Assembly: GCF_041381155.1 (NCBI RefSeq)
Contig: NC_091140.1
Location: forward strand, 25,820,864 to 25,884,863
DNA: 64,000 nucleotides
Origin: Argopecten irradians
Taxonomy: Eukaryota > Mollusca > Bivalvia > Pectinida > Pectinidae
Reading direction: 5' to 3'
Shown in pieces: positions 1 to 17,200 of the stretch. A program made the translations under genes and the position numbers. Under the pieces are notes generated by a model that was not told where the DNA came from, did not search any database, and saw only the letters and a list, made by a program, of their open reading frames with translations. Each line of letters opens with the position of its first letter. Positions within the stretch are counted from its first letter, which is position 1.

Positions 1-128
1 AAAACTACATCAACAATAAATGACACTTACTTTATTTCTCTTGATTTGTCATGATGCATCAGATTAAGTTATATCTTTTTCTGTTACTATACATTTCCCA
101 GCTCCTTGTAATCTAGTATTAACATAAG

Positions 129-6346
<6,218 letters not shown>

Positions 6347-7430
6347 TGTGTAAACTAGTAAAGACGGAAAACATTACTGACCGTATCACAGCAAATGGAC
6401 TTTGATCACTAGGAAATTAAAACGGACATAGACTAAAGACTTGGGAGACTGACATAAGAAAAGAAATACTCCATACAGTGGGTATTAGATACTGGTGTGT
6501 TCCTATCATTATGTAATGTAAGAATATTACATTTAATGTCCTGTCACTGTGACAGTGTCAAAACAATATGCAAGTGATAGCAATAGGAACTATTTATTAA
6601 TACATTCCATGCTTTAAGCTGAAATTATATCTGCATATTGAAATCCTTAATTTGTGGTTGCAATCATTGGTAAAACGTTTTATAAGCTTTTGAATATCAT
6701 GATTATTATACATTTATTGGTTAAGACTTATTTCAACTTTAGCAGTGGAATAGCAAGTTCTTTTTTAAGATTATTAATAGGAATTTTCAAAAAATCCTTA
6801 CAATTCTTTGTATCAGAAAATGATTTGTACAAGATAACAGATATTTTATTTAAGGTTTTGCACATATGCAGGCTATTCTTGCTATATATAGTTGGTTATA
6901 TTTGCAGGGATGATGTTTTCATGATTTCACAAGACATTGCTATGATCGCAAAAAAATTATCTGCAAAATATTAAAAATTGGCTGAATCATATATATACTG
7001 AAAGCCAGATTGAAAAATTTAAAACTGCTGAAATTTAATTCTCAGAGTTTTAGATCAAATCGCGAAAATTTTGACCTGCGGATATAACTGGCTGTATCAA
7101 TTTTACCGTTGACAGCTAACAACGTAGTATATCTGAACTTTTCTGTTCCTGTGATCTTTAAAATGTCAAAATAGTGCTTTTATCACCGTCCATAAAAAGA
7201 GATTCTTAATAAATTATTATTTTGTACAATATTTACTTTTCAATATTTATAAGAATTATGCACTGAAGACCATATTTTGCTTTATCAGTCTATTTTGTGC
7301 CTCTCTCTGTCATAACCGTCCAAAGATGTTTACGAGTTGTGATATACAATATCTGTTATTGTTATAGATCTGATGTTATGTAAGAATCTGGTATGTATGT
7401 TTATAACAACTTGTCTGTGATTTAAATAAA
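6347..7430 (+). terminator. WDR19 3' untranslated region with candidate poly(A) signals
   Basis: After the TGA at 6344-6346 there is about 1.1 kb of AT-rich sequence without coding potential. AATAAA hexamers occur at 7208-7213 and 7425-7430. Either could end the WDR19 mRNA; nothing in the sequence decides between them. Confidence 0.45.
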
Positions 7431-8169
7431 TAATACTGTAGCTTTCAATCGTTGGTAGTTACGTTTTTGTGTCATAAACCTAACATCAAGGTCCAGATAA
7501 AGGGAAGAAATTAATGAACACAAACACATCAGAAGTATGGAGTTAGTTTTGCTCGGTGTATATTTCTTTTGTTCAATATTATTAAAATCTTGTTCAATAT
7601 TATTAAAATCATACTGGATGAAAACATAAGAAATTATCCAAGACAACATGGTGATAGATGGACAGTATAGAGCAAAAGACTTTGAAAGAGTTGTCTTTCT
7701 TGAACATGAAAACCAACAGCTGTGCAGCAAACTTTTCGTTCCTGAAAGCACGGATGGACTAATTGAAACGTACATTGTACAACTAAAGCGTCAATTTGAA
7801 ACGATATATCACCAAGGATGTTTTGAATTCGTCTAGTAACTTGGGCTGAACCAATCCAGACAACTGAACAAAATGTTTTTCAGTTATAAAGATGTCATTC
7901 ACAACATTTACTGCTTTTACATGAAAATATACTTACCACCTCGATCATAGACTGGAACAATCTCACATCCTATACTGTACATGCCAAAACTTTAGACAGC
8001 TTCAAAAACTCTCTCTCATCTTCTAAACTGTAAACGTCAACTATGTTTTTAACCCTATTTATTTCTATGCGACTATTTCCTTTTGTTTCTGCAAGGTGTG
8101 TATGCTAATTGTGGATAATTATTTATTTATTTAATACATTGTTTTTCTTCAATTATTCTTATTAAGATT
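7431..8169. other. Intergenic stretch without a supported gene
   Basis: AT-rich sequence between the WDR19 end and the first MITE. A 62-codon open frame at 7648-7836 has protein-like composition but no recognised motif, splice context or homologue that I can name, so it is not called. Nothing else stands out. Confidence 0.5.
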
Positions 8170-8525
8170 TTAAAGATGCTTCACCGCTGACAAATGGTAT
8201 TTTTCACCATCAAAAACGGGAGCAGACGATTAAGTGTTTTTCTTAAGTTACAAAAGTTACTTACTTTACACCGTTACCACCACTGAAAAATTTGAGCTTT
8301 TAATTTGACTTTAAGTTAAAAATATGAAAATAATTAATTGCATCCCGAAAAAATTCCGTGTCACTATATCCTATATGGAATGAAGTACTGATTGCGCATG
8401 CACCAAAGGCGAAATAAATCATTTCATATTATTTTTTGTGTTAATTAGACATATATATACACAATTAAAACACAGTTGACATGTATCATTTTGTTCTTTT
8501 TGTATTATATTTCAGGGAATGTACA

Positions 8526-8650
8526 GGATTTACCAATAACTGATCTATAAGTGACCTGTATCCGGTTTATATTAAGAATTTGGACCGCTATCCGGTTTAT
8601 ATGTGGTCATTTTTTGGACAGTCACTTATAAACCAATTAAAGGTAAATCC
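8526..8650. repeat. Inverted repeat near one end of the Crypton-like insert
   Basis: Arms of about 25-30 bp (GGATTTACC...CTATAAGTGAC at 8526-8554 and its imperfect reverse complement at about 8621-8650) flank a spacer with two copies of CTATCCGGTTTATAT-like sequence. It could be a small foldback element or a subterminal structure of the Crypton-like insert. Confidence 0.6.
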
Positions 8651-8923
8651 TAAAACCATGCAGTTTAGAAGTTTGAACATGCACCAGAATGGTAGTGTTT
8701 CAAAATAATGTATTACCATTTCATGCTTTTAAACACATTTGTTCCAACATAGATAATTCTCAGAATTTCAGAGTGAATGAGACATTGCCATCTTGGAATT
8801 TAAACGCCCTTTCGCCTTCTGTATTTATATTCTCCTTCTCGTCCATCACCTTCATTTTTTTGGTGAATGTACACTTTTCCCCTGTAAAACAGCACTAACA
8901 TTAGCTTGTTGAATATCATTAGT

Positions 8924-10497
8924 TCACTTATAGCTGCGAACAGCAGCTGATCTATGACCAGTCTTTTCCACCACCAACTGTTCATCCACCCAGCATTATA
9001 TAAGCGGGTAGCGGCTGTAGCCCTCAATGAATGATTGGAGTAAAATCCTTTGAATCCAGCGGACTCGCAGAGTCGTCCAACCGTTTGTTGGAGCTGGTGA
9101 ACTCCCACAGGTTGATCCACAGGTGCTCGTTTCTAATATAAGTATAATACTGACCCAGTATTATACTTATGTTTATATTAGAAACGAACACCTGTGGTTG
9201 ATCAGCATACCAACAATCTCCTGTACCAGATCTTTTGGGTCGGAGGTTAAGGGCATCACATTTACCATGTTTAGGCCTGACAAAAGTATGAAAACGGTAT
9301 TAAAGATAAGTGTCTATTATTACATAGTATGTTAAACACCTGCTCCAAACCTTTATAAACTCACTTTTTCCTGATAACATATAGTTAATACTGTTCAATA
9401 TTCAAAGAATTATTGTTTATAAATTCAAAAACGAACTCCATTTAAATTAAGGCAACAATTCTTTCTAATATATAATTCAATATCTTACCTGAGACTAATG
9501 TATCGTTGATATATCCTAACAGGACATTTGGCAGGATCCAGCGTATTCTCGTAGGCTCTTGTTACTTTTGGTGATACCTTTCTGTGAAGAAGACCCCCAG
9601 GATTAGTTTTTGACACGTTTTCTGTGTATTGAAGACACAAATTTTGCTCATTTCACCACATCTTAAATTACGATGTTCCTGTCCTGAGAGCGAAATTTAA
9701 ACCCTGTTGAAACAATAGTGTATCCAACAGTTTCTGTGGTGCATCGTTACCCAAAATATTTTTCTCCCATAGTTGTTTTTCCTGGTACTCTGATATTAGT
9801 TCACAAATTGTCCGTTGGTTCGAAAATGGTGTTGGATGCTTACCACCATCTCGTATATGCTATTCGGTTTATATTCACCACCATTTTTATTTCTAGCTTC
9901 CACAACAAAATAGCTCAATGCTTCGTTTAGCTCTGGCATTGTCAATTTCATACAGTCTGTTCCATAGCCAGTTATATCCTTATTGTGAGCACTTTTCTCT
10001 TCGCGGTTTTGAAGCCATCCAACGAACACATTCAATGCCCACTTCGTTTTATATGCAGTATTCTTGCAAGCACTTTGTTTTAATATGTCGTTGAGGTCAG
10101 CTTCTTTCAAAGGCCCAGCAAATCTGTTATGTTGTTCTACCTTTTCCATCTCCTGAGTAATGTTTTCCATTTCTCCATCCGATATGTCGGAAAACACTAG
10201 ATTTTTTAACGTAAAATCAGGAACATTACTGATATCCTTTTCCAGATCTAATGCATCACTCAGTATATCATCTGTATCAAGTTTGTTTTGAGAAAACACA
10301 GACTGCGTAAGAAATATTGTATGACTACCTTGTATCTCACAGAGCATGCATTCTGGGTAAACAAGTTTACCTGGTTTATATGTGATGAATACATTGTTAC
10401 TGTTGGCTGAGCACTGGTGAAAGTGCACATGTTTTACCTGTCGGTCTGTAGCTGGTCTATATTTGATGAATGGATGGACATGGCTGAACGCACACAT
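8924..10497 (-). pseudogene. Decayed Crypton/DUF3504-type tyrosine recombinase
   Basis: Read on the minus strand from an ATG at 10497. The first 233 codons form an N-terminal region with a core-binding-like segment (WALNVFVGWLQNREEK, ELNEALSYFVVEARNKNGGE). The catalytic half follows in pieces: QKLLDTLLFQQGLNFALR and SGQEHRNLR (first catalytic Arg region), KVSPKVTRAYENTLDP, RPKRSGTGDCWYADQP, NHSLRATAATRLYNAG (HxxR box), and TGHRSAAVRSYK (catalytic His and Tyr) ending at 8924. A GT-AG intron fits at 9277-9488 and joins in frame. The gene is broken by at least three frameshifts (near 9795, near 9680, near 8990) and by a 78-bp MITE at 9118-9195. This order of motifs matches Crypton recombinases and the related host domain in ZMYM2/QRICH1-type proteins; location inside a MITE favours a transposon copy. 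Confidence 0.82.
9118..9195. mobile_element. 78-bp palindromic MITE with 8-bp target duplication
   Basis: The element is almost one hairpin: CACAGGTGCTCGTTTCTAAT runs in from the left and returns inverted at the right, with a loop of a few bases near 9154-9160 and one arm longer by a few bases. It is flanked by GGTTGATC at 9110-9117 and again at 9196-9203. Removing it and one GGTTGATC restores the recombinase reading frame across the WYADQP motif, which shows that the insertion is secondary. An 8-bp duplication is the signature of hAT-type transposition. Confidence 0.9.
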
Positions 10498-10575
10498 GTT
10501 TGTGTTTGCATATCTGGTTTATAAGTGCTGAATGTTTTCTAATTACAGGGTTGTATTAACACAAAAGGAACTGTG

Positions 10576-10684
10576 TTTTAAGTTAGAGATAAGCCTCAAA
10601 CTGTACTATATGTGTGAGAGGGTACATCACTTGGCACTGACGAGCCTCGTTGCTGTACTCTCTCACACATATCTTCTTAACTTA
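10576..10684. repeat. Nested palindrome with an internal hairpin
   Basis: ATATGTGTGAGAGGGTAC at about 10608-10625 pairs with GTACTCTCTCACACATAT at about 10655-10672, and outer AAGTTAG/CTTAACTT arms extend the stem with a bulge of about 15 bases on one side. The loop holds its own short palindrome, ACGAGCCTCGT, at about 10639-10649. Probably a small foldback transposon or a terminal structure of the adjacent insert. Confidence 0.65.
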
Positions 10685-10748
10685 AACGCCAATTATTGTT
10701 CGAATGATGAATATCATTTATGCTCTGTCGGCGGTGGAGCATCTTTAA

Positions 10749-13700
10749 ACTTTCACTGCACTTTGCGCACTCACTCAAGGTATCAAAATAGTCGGAACGA
10801 CGTCGACTGGGGATACCCAAATGGCAGAAGTAGAAGAGAAAGAAGCAGCTACTAAGAAATTGATACAAATAGAATTACAAAGATCGAATGTAACTGTTCT
10901 CTAAGTCCGTAGAAATGTGCACCATCCATTACATGTTTGCTAGAAATCGGAAGTGTAAGCCAAACTGCATCAAATGAGAAGAATATATGTTCATCAAGCA
11001 ACAAGAAGACCATTCATAGTATTAGGAGACCAACCTGACATGTTTTGCACTGGTCTAGTCAGTAAAGTAAGAGGCAATGTTACATTCTTCACCAAATTTG
11101 TGGTTTTATTGATACCATAGTATGATTCAGGACAAAGTATTTGTCTCTCTGTGTAAAATATCATCTGAGATGAAGTACATGTAGTTGGGAAATACATATA
11201 CTTACCAATTCACATACACATTAGATTTGGTCACAAAACCCAAATACGAAGTAATCAATGAAAATTTATTTTGCTTGTGGAAAGTGGAAGGTGTTCTTAA
11301 CGCAGGTAGCAAGGCTCCAAATGACCAGGAAGTGCGTCCAGAAAAGAACTTCTATATAAGGAGATGTATAAGGAGGCCAGTTTAGTAGAATCTGAACGCT
11401 AGCGAACAGCATAAAATGGCAGTGGTAGAGAGATGTAGGAGACAAGATATGCTTTACATTTACAAGTTATTTCAAGGACTAGTGGACTACATTAGAATGG
11501 TGTCCACTTGTGATGGATCAGGATATAGTTTACATCGGAACTATACAGTCATATAAAGGCAGTGAACACTATTGAAACAATATTATTTTATCACTATGTC
11601 ACAGAACCCGGGGACAGTATTGATATTATCAACTGTTAATTAGGGTCAAAGAGGATGTCGATTAAAAAAATCCAATTTGGGCAGATTCCTTCATTTTCAA
11701 TGCTGACGGCAGTGGAACCTCCGCATTCCATAGTCTCCACCAGAAACGTGAATTGTTTCCAAAATAATTGGGTATTTCTGAATCTACAGGAACACATACT
11801 TTATGAATTGGTCATTCCCATTTACACTTCCCAGATCATTTGACTGATATTTCGAATCATGCAACTCCACTGAAGGAAGTCTGGGAGTATAGGCGTGATG
11901 TGAATAGCGGTAAGTGAAATATTCTCTTTAGAATGATATATTTTAATCCTTCCATGGAGCATTCAATCAATCAACAACGACATATTCAGAAGCACAATTC
12001 CCCTTAAATCACAGTATTCTAAAAGGACGAAATATTCACGAACACATTATTTGAAGTACCTGCGTGTGTGGCTATGATAAATACAAATAGTGACATTAGT
12101 CAACATATAAACATACATTTACGGTTCTCGATAAATTCATTTGTGAAAGCCACTAAGTATATATATAAATATATATATATATATTAAATTTCAGTTTTAT
12201 TCCCTTTTCAGTACTAAAAAGGAATGTGTTTGAAAATTAATGAAATTGGCAGCTCTTGAAAAATCCTTTCAGCATTTGTGGAAATGCTGTGTTAGTGCTG
12301 GTAATATTTCGTTAATATAAACCGACTGGGTATCTGATATGGAGCAGAATTTATAAACAAATAAACCGGGACTTAAGAAACATTTGTTTTTTATTTATAA
12401 AAATATCTGGTTATGATATACAAAGTATAGTAATATACAAAAACAGGAAACTCATGAGAGACAAGTTTTCACTACTCAAAATGTCTAAAGTACCCTACAG
12501 GTTCCTTTTCTATCTTATGTGTACAACCAGACCTTGTTACGTGCCATAATGTACTTTCCTTTGCATTTACAAAAAAACTTGTCGTCTTGTGAGCTGAATT
12601 GATTCAGCAATAATAGGTTTGTGGTATGTCATACATATTAAATGATATCTTAGTGCAATTATCAAAACAATGTTGGCATTGGGGACCACTAACTATAAGG
12701 GCCGAAGTTAACTGAGGCGGGAACCAGTCTATATTGTTAAGCCCTTCGACTAGGGTTTAAAATATTAAAATCAACGTGGGAGATTTCAGAAATTGACCAT
12801 ATCATATTCTAAAAGTCTTTTTATCTATTACGAAACATGCAAACACACTGTATTTAGTGCAGCACAGGGCTTTCTTTAGTCGACATTAGAATAACAAGGT
12901 CTGATTGTATATAGACTATCATGGAAAGAATTCTATAAAAGTGTATCTCATCACACACAACCATTTATACAAGTATACCAAGAAAGTGAGTTTCTCCAAT
13001 GGAATTCCTATTTTGTAGTTATAATAGTATGAATTCGGACCACAGGGATAACTAAGTGCATGCTCTTGGTCTTATATTCAACAATATATTCAAGTATAGC
13101 ACTTGCGTATTTCACATTTTGCTTTTGTTATATATGCGATCTTTAGCAACAAACAAATAAGTGGTCATTTGCATGTACCGTTTTTAATACAAAACCGCCC
13201 ACAGCACGAAGCGGTATTGCGATGACTGCGTACTGGTTCATAAGAAAACTATTTAGTATCACCCAATAGTGTCTTGTAAATTATATCCCAATACACTAGA
13301 AGTACTTGTGCCACAGAGCTAATGAATGAAGATCTAAGAACCCGCCCACCGCACACTATATAAATACATAAAGCTATTAACTTAACTAAAACGATGGCCA
13401 GAAATGTTGATATGTAATACATTTAATTGCCAACATAGCACTAGATAATGGACTCGTAAACAAATGAAACAATAAACGCGTGTTTATATCTGTATGAATA
13501 ACAAAGTACTGTTAACGTAGACATTTTTGCAGATCAGTAAACTTTCTTTACACGGATGTATTTTTTCAGTTAGCAATGCTATTATTTTCGTTTAACAAAT
13601 AATTCGCCTAAAATGAATATGAATAAATTTATGTCCGAAAAATACATTTTACTATCGTGTCATTTTCACGTTTACAGTACTGTAACATAATGTCCTAACT

Positions 13701-14208
13701 CACAAGGTCGTAATTATAACTGGATTTCAGAAGCTAATTATGTATTCAGCATAATTTGTAACAATTTGTAACAAAACTGCTGAAAACTATCACTAGCACC
13801 GCCAAGATTTTATGATACCCTTATGGACTGTGGGTTATTGTGTAGAATTTAGAGGGAAAACATCCCATTATCCATATCTTTTAAAAGTTTGATAAATGCA
13901 TCGCTTTGGAGATGTTGGCATTTTAGATAATCACAAAGTCATGTAGGGTCTTGGGGACCAAATGTCTGGCCCTTAGACGTTATCACATGACACACATAAA
14001 ACTGTGTGACGCTAATTTTTTAATTGCATAGAAAGAAAGGTCCTAATATGACCCATAAAAAGTTTGTCTTGAGCACATTCTCTCGGAAGATTGTAAGCGA
14101 AGTGCAGTTGGTCATGGCGTATATTCCTATGACAGTTCTGTGCAAATGGCGACTAAACTTCCGACTTGCAGAAAATTGTCTTTATCTGAACTTTCACATC
14201 CGATAAGA
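10749..14208. other. Region downstream of the SLC6 gene; no gene seen
   Basis: No open frame with recognisable content on either strand. It should contain the 3' untranslated region of the minus-strand SLC6 gene (up to about 12.39 kb by one poly(A) candidate). A short AT dinucleotide tract lies at about 12161-12185. Confidence 0.5.
12390..12395 (-). terminator. Candidate poly(A) signal of the SLC6 gene
   Basis: TTTATT on the + strand is AATAAA on the minus strand, about 1.8 kb beyond the SLC6 stop codon. No closer minus-strand AATAAA was noticed past the stop. Position only; no transcript support. Confidence 0.3.
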
Positions 14209-17200
14209 CTACAGCCTTTCCGGTTCCATGCCTTTATTGTCCTGACCAACCATGTAAAGGTTGCCTTTTTCACTGCTGTAGCCTACATTGGCGGGGTAGT
14301 GTCCGTTTACTCCAGGGGTCACTTCTTGTAGGGTGTTCAGCGGGGCGTATCTAGGTCCCTTCCTGTCGGCATCATCGGCTGGTCCCCAGTGAGGCTCCGA
14401 TTTCACGGCAGCGCTAATCTGGAAAAGAAAAAGTACATAAAATTTACTCTGTTATTATCGACACACAATGAAAAATAAATGGATAATTCTATAGAATATG
14501 TTCTTAAGCATAATCTTTTACGTTATTGAAAAGAATAGGCACAAGCTTGTAATTTTTTCTAGATGGAGATTTGGATTTCTTTCAACCTCTATCACCTTTC
14601 TGAAGGCATGGTCCGAAAGAACAAATCCATAGAAATGTATTGGTGATTCAATTAGAATATTCTGTATGACTGAGCTCTTTATATTACAAATGATGTTCAA
14701 GAAATTCCAGATAATCAATTATTTTTTTAATTTTCTATATTTCATTTTTAGATTTTATTTTATTTTATTTTGAAACTCTATATTGTAATTCCTTACCCCT
14801 CCCTTGCGGATGATCTGGACGATGGCGCCGACGATGATGAGAACGAGAGGAGCCAGCACCATCATCCAGCCTATAGCCTCGGCGAACGGTGGGTAGGTGT
14901 ATTCTCCTAGTACAGCCGGAGAGTAGTTGATGGCCATCATTATCACAATAAACTGTAAGTATAACATGATGTGGAAAATTACCCGGAAACGAATCATTGT
15001 ACGTTTGTTACGGTACGTTTTACCCCTCAACTCTACACGTTACATTAAATAAGCTTCTATTTTTTACCGTCATGTGGAATTTGCCCTTTTTTAATTTTTG
15101 AATCGTATCTTTGAAAATACAAGATTTGATTTTTCTAAAAAAAAAAAAAATGATTTTACTTTTTGAAATATTGATTTAATTTTAAAAGAGTACATGTGAT
15201 TTTTTATGCAAACAAAAGAAAATATTCTCGTTTGATTGAACTAAGAAATTATAGGTATTATAAAACGTTAAGAAAATCAGTTCTAAACTGAATCGGTGTA
15301 ATCTTTATGTTTCTAGAATTTCGAATCATTTTTTATATAATTTCATAATGTAATGTGTTTACACAAGATAATCAGGACGACTTACCCCGATAGCGAGTGG
15401 AGTGACCACACACCACATAGAATAGAAGTAGGCCCAGACGATGATGTTCTTCTTACCCAACATCAGCTCAATATCCTGACGGAAGTTGTTGACTCCTGGT
15501 GTAGCACAGAATCAGTGGTATGATTAAATCACGATTCTCATTAGTATACTTTATGATTTTCAGTTTCAACAAAAGTTTATTTGGTTTCCTCAGATACATG
15601 GAAATATACAACATTAGGTATTAAATCACAATTCCATATTAAATGACAACAAAAAAAGTGAGATAGAAAAGATGCTTGCAATTACATCAATTTCTTAAGT
15701 TTACTCAAAAAGATGCATATTCCATCTGGTAATGTCTTACATATATATTGTATCTCTCAAGATAAGTTAAATTTGGATTTCATTGATGGAAAATATCTTC
15801 TTAAAAACAATAAAAATTTCGATTCCCTTAGTACATGTATCAGCACAAAAACATTAGATTGGTGACACCCCGTCCCAAAAGATAAGAACAAGAACACTTT
15901 GATGCTGGGTTTAAAGCTATTTATGTTGTTTCATAACTGTCTTGAAAAATAGAACTTAAATATTTTGGATGTTAGAATCAATAAGCATTTTAATTGTTTT
16001 ATGTACGAGTCGACAATGGGTATATCTTATAACACATAATTAATTATATATTTTGTTAAAAATTAATATGCAGATCTTACCGTAAACATAGTTAATTCCG
16101 ATAACCTCGACGAAACTGACAATCATAAGGTTATAACTTCCGGAGTACCAATCCACGAGTGTGAGTAGGTATATACCACCCTGTTACCATAGAAACAATG
16201 AAGTTGTTATATGTTTCATTCACAATACCATATTACATGTCTACTGCATATGTAATGACATGCTCTAGTCGTTTTCTGTACTTTTGACAATAACTCTGTG
16301 TTTTCAAAGAGAGAATGGCAAAGTTTGACATACATATATTTGTTATAAATTGGTTCAGTTTGACATACACGTATTTGTTATAAATTGGTTCAGTTTGACA
16401 TAGTATGTGTGTTTGTTATAAATTGGTTCATTTTAGCAAACAATTACTTTTTATAAATTGGTTCAGTTTGACATAAATGTATTTGTTATACATTAGCTCA
16501 GTTTCTGGTTTCGCCTTTCTTTATATAATTAGTTTCTTAAACAATGTTTCGTGCATTTTTGACCTGAGCTGTGACCTACCTTACATGTCTGTGGGATGCC
16601 CAACACGAATCCTACCATACAACAGAAGAAGGTAAATAATGCCTTTTTGGACCTGAGCTGCCTGGGGAATACATCTGTGATACCACTGATAACGGTCTCC
16701 ATCATGGCGAACTGGTCAGTGGAAATACAAAATGACCATCAAATTCCTTAACCTTAAGTCATATAAGCATATACATGTTTTTAACTTGAGAAAAACTTGT
16801 TAATTGACATAAATAAACAAGGAAGTTCATCTTTCATTGTTAAAACATCTGAAACAATGGTATATTTATGTAATTATAAAGAAAGAAAACCAACAACTGG
16901 AATAAAATCGAAGCAAATAGTTTCAAGTCGCAAATGTACCATTGACATTCATAAAAGTATTTATGATATGTTGTCGTTGTTTCTATTGCTTTCGCAGATA
17001 AATGATACTCTCTCCTAAATAAAAGAAAAATATAGTGCTAGTAAGCGCCGACTTCAGTAGAAAATCAATTTTCGAAGCAGTGTTTCACTGACAACGTACC
17101 TGGCTGTCGAGTCCGAGAGTAAACAACATGAAGAAGAAGAGGAAGGCGAAGATGGGAGGACTTGGTAGTTTGGCGATACCTTCTGGGTAGGCAATGAAGG

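Larger units (their letters stand above)
8470..10681 (-). mobile_element. Inserted Crypton-like element inside the family A MITE
   Basis: The foreign DNA between the two MITE halves. It carries the decayed tyrosine recombinase gene on the minus strand. Edges are set by where alignment to the intact MITE at 28472-28823 stops and resumes; a short TTAAA direct repeat lies at both edges and no clear terminal inverted repeats are seen. Lack of inverted repeats with only a short direct repeat fits Cryptons, which integrate by tyrosine recombinase rather than DDE transposase. The palindromic segment at 10576-10684 may be a later addition. Confidence 0.6.
8174..10744 (-). mobile_element. TTAA-flanked MITE (family A) split by a ~2.2 kb insertion
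   Basis: The left part (8174 to about 8469) and right part (about 10687-10744) together make a copy of the element found whole and inverted at 28472-28823. Outer ends are AGATGCTTCACCGC and, reversed, AGATGCTCCACCGCC. Both outer ends are bordered by TTAA (8170-8173 and 10745-10748), the expected target duplication of a piggyBac-like element. The halves are separated by foreign DNA with TTAAA on each side (8465-8469 and 10682-10686). The element has no coding capacity. Confidence 0.85.

Noticed and set aside
7648..7836. 62-codon open frame with protein-like composition
   Set aside because: No motif, partner exon or recognised relative; the opposite strand is also open, which is common by chance in this AT-rich DNA.
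12161..12185. AT dinucleotide tract as a regulatory element
   Set aside because: Simple microsatellite; nothing suggests function.
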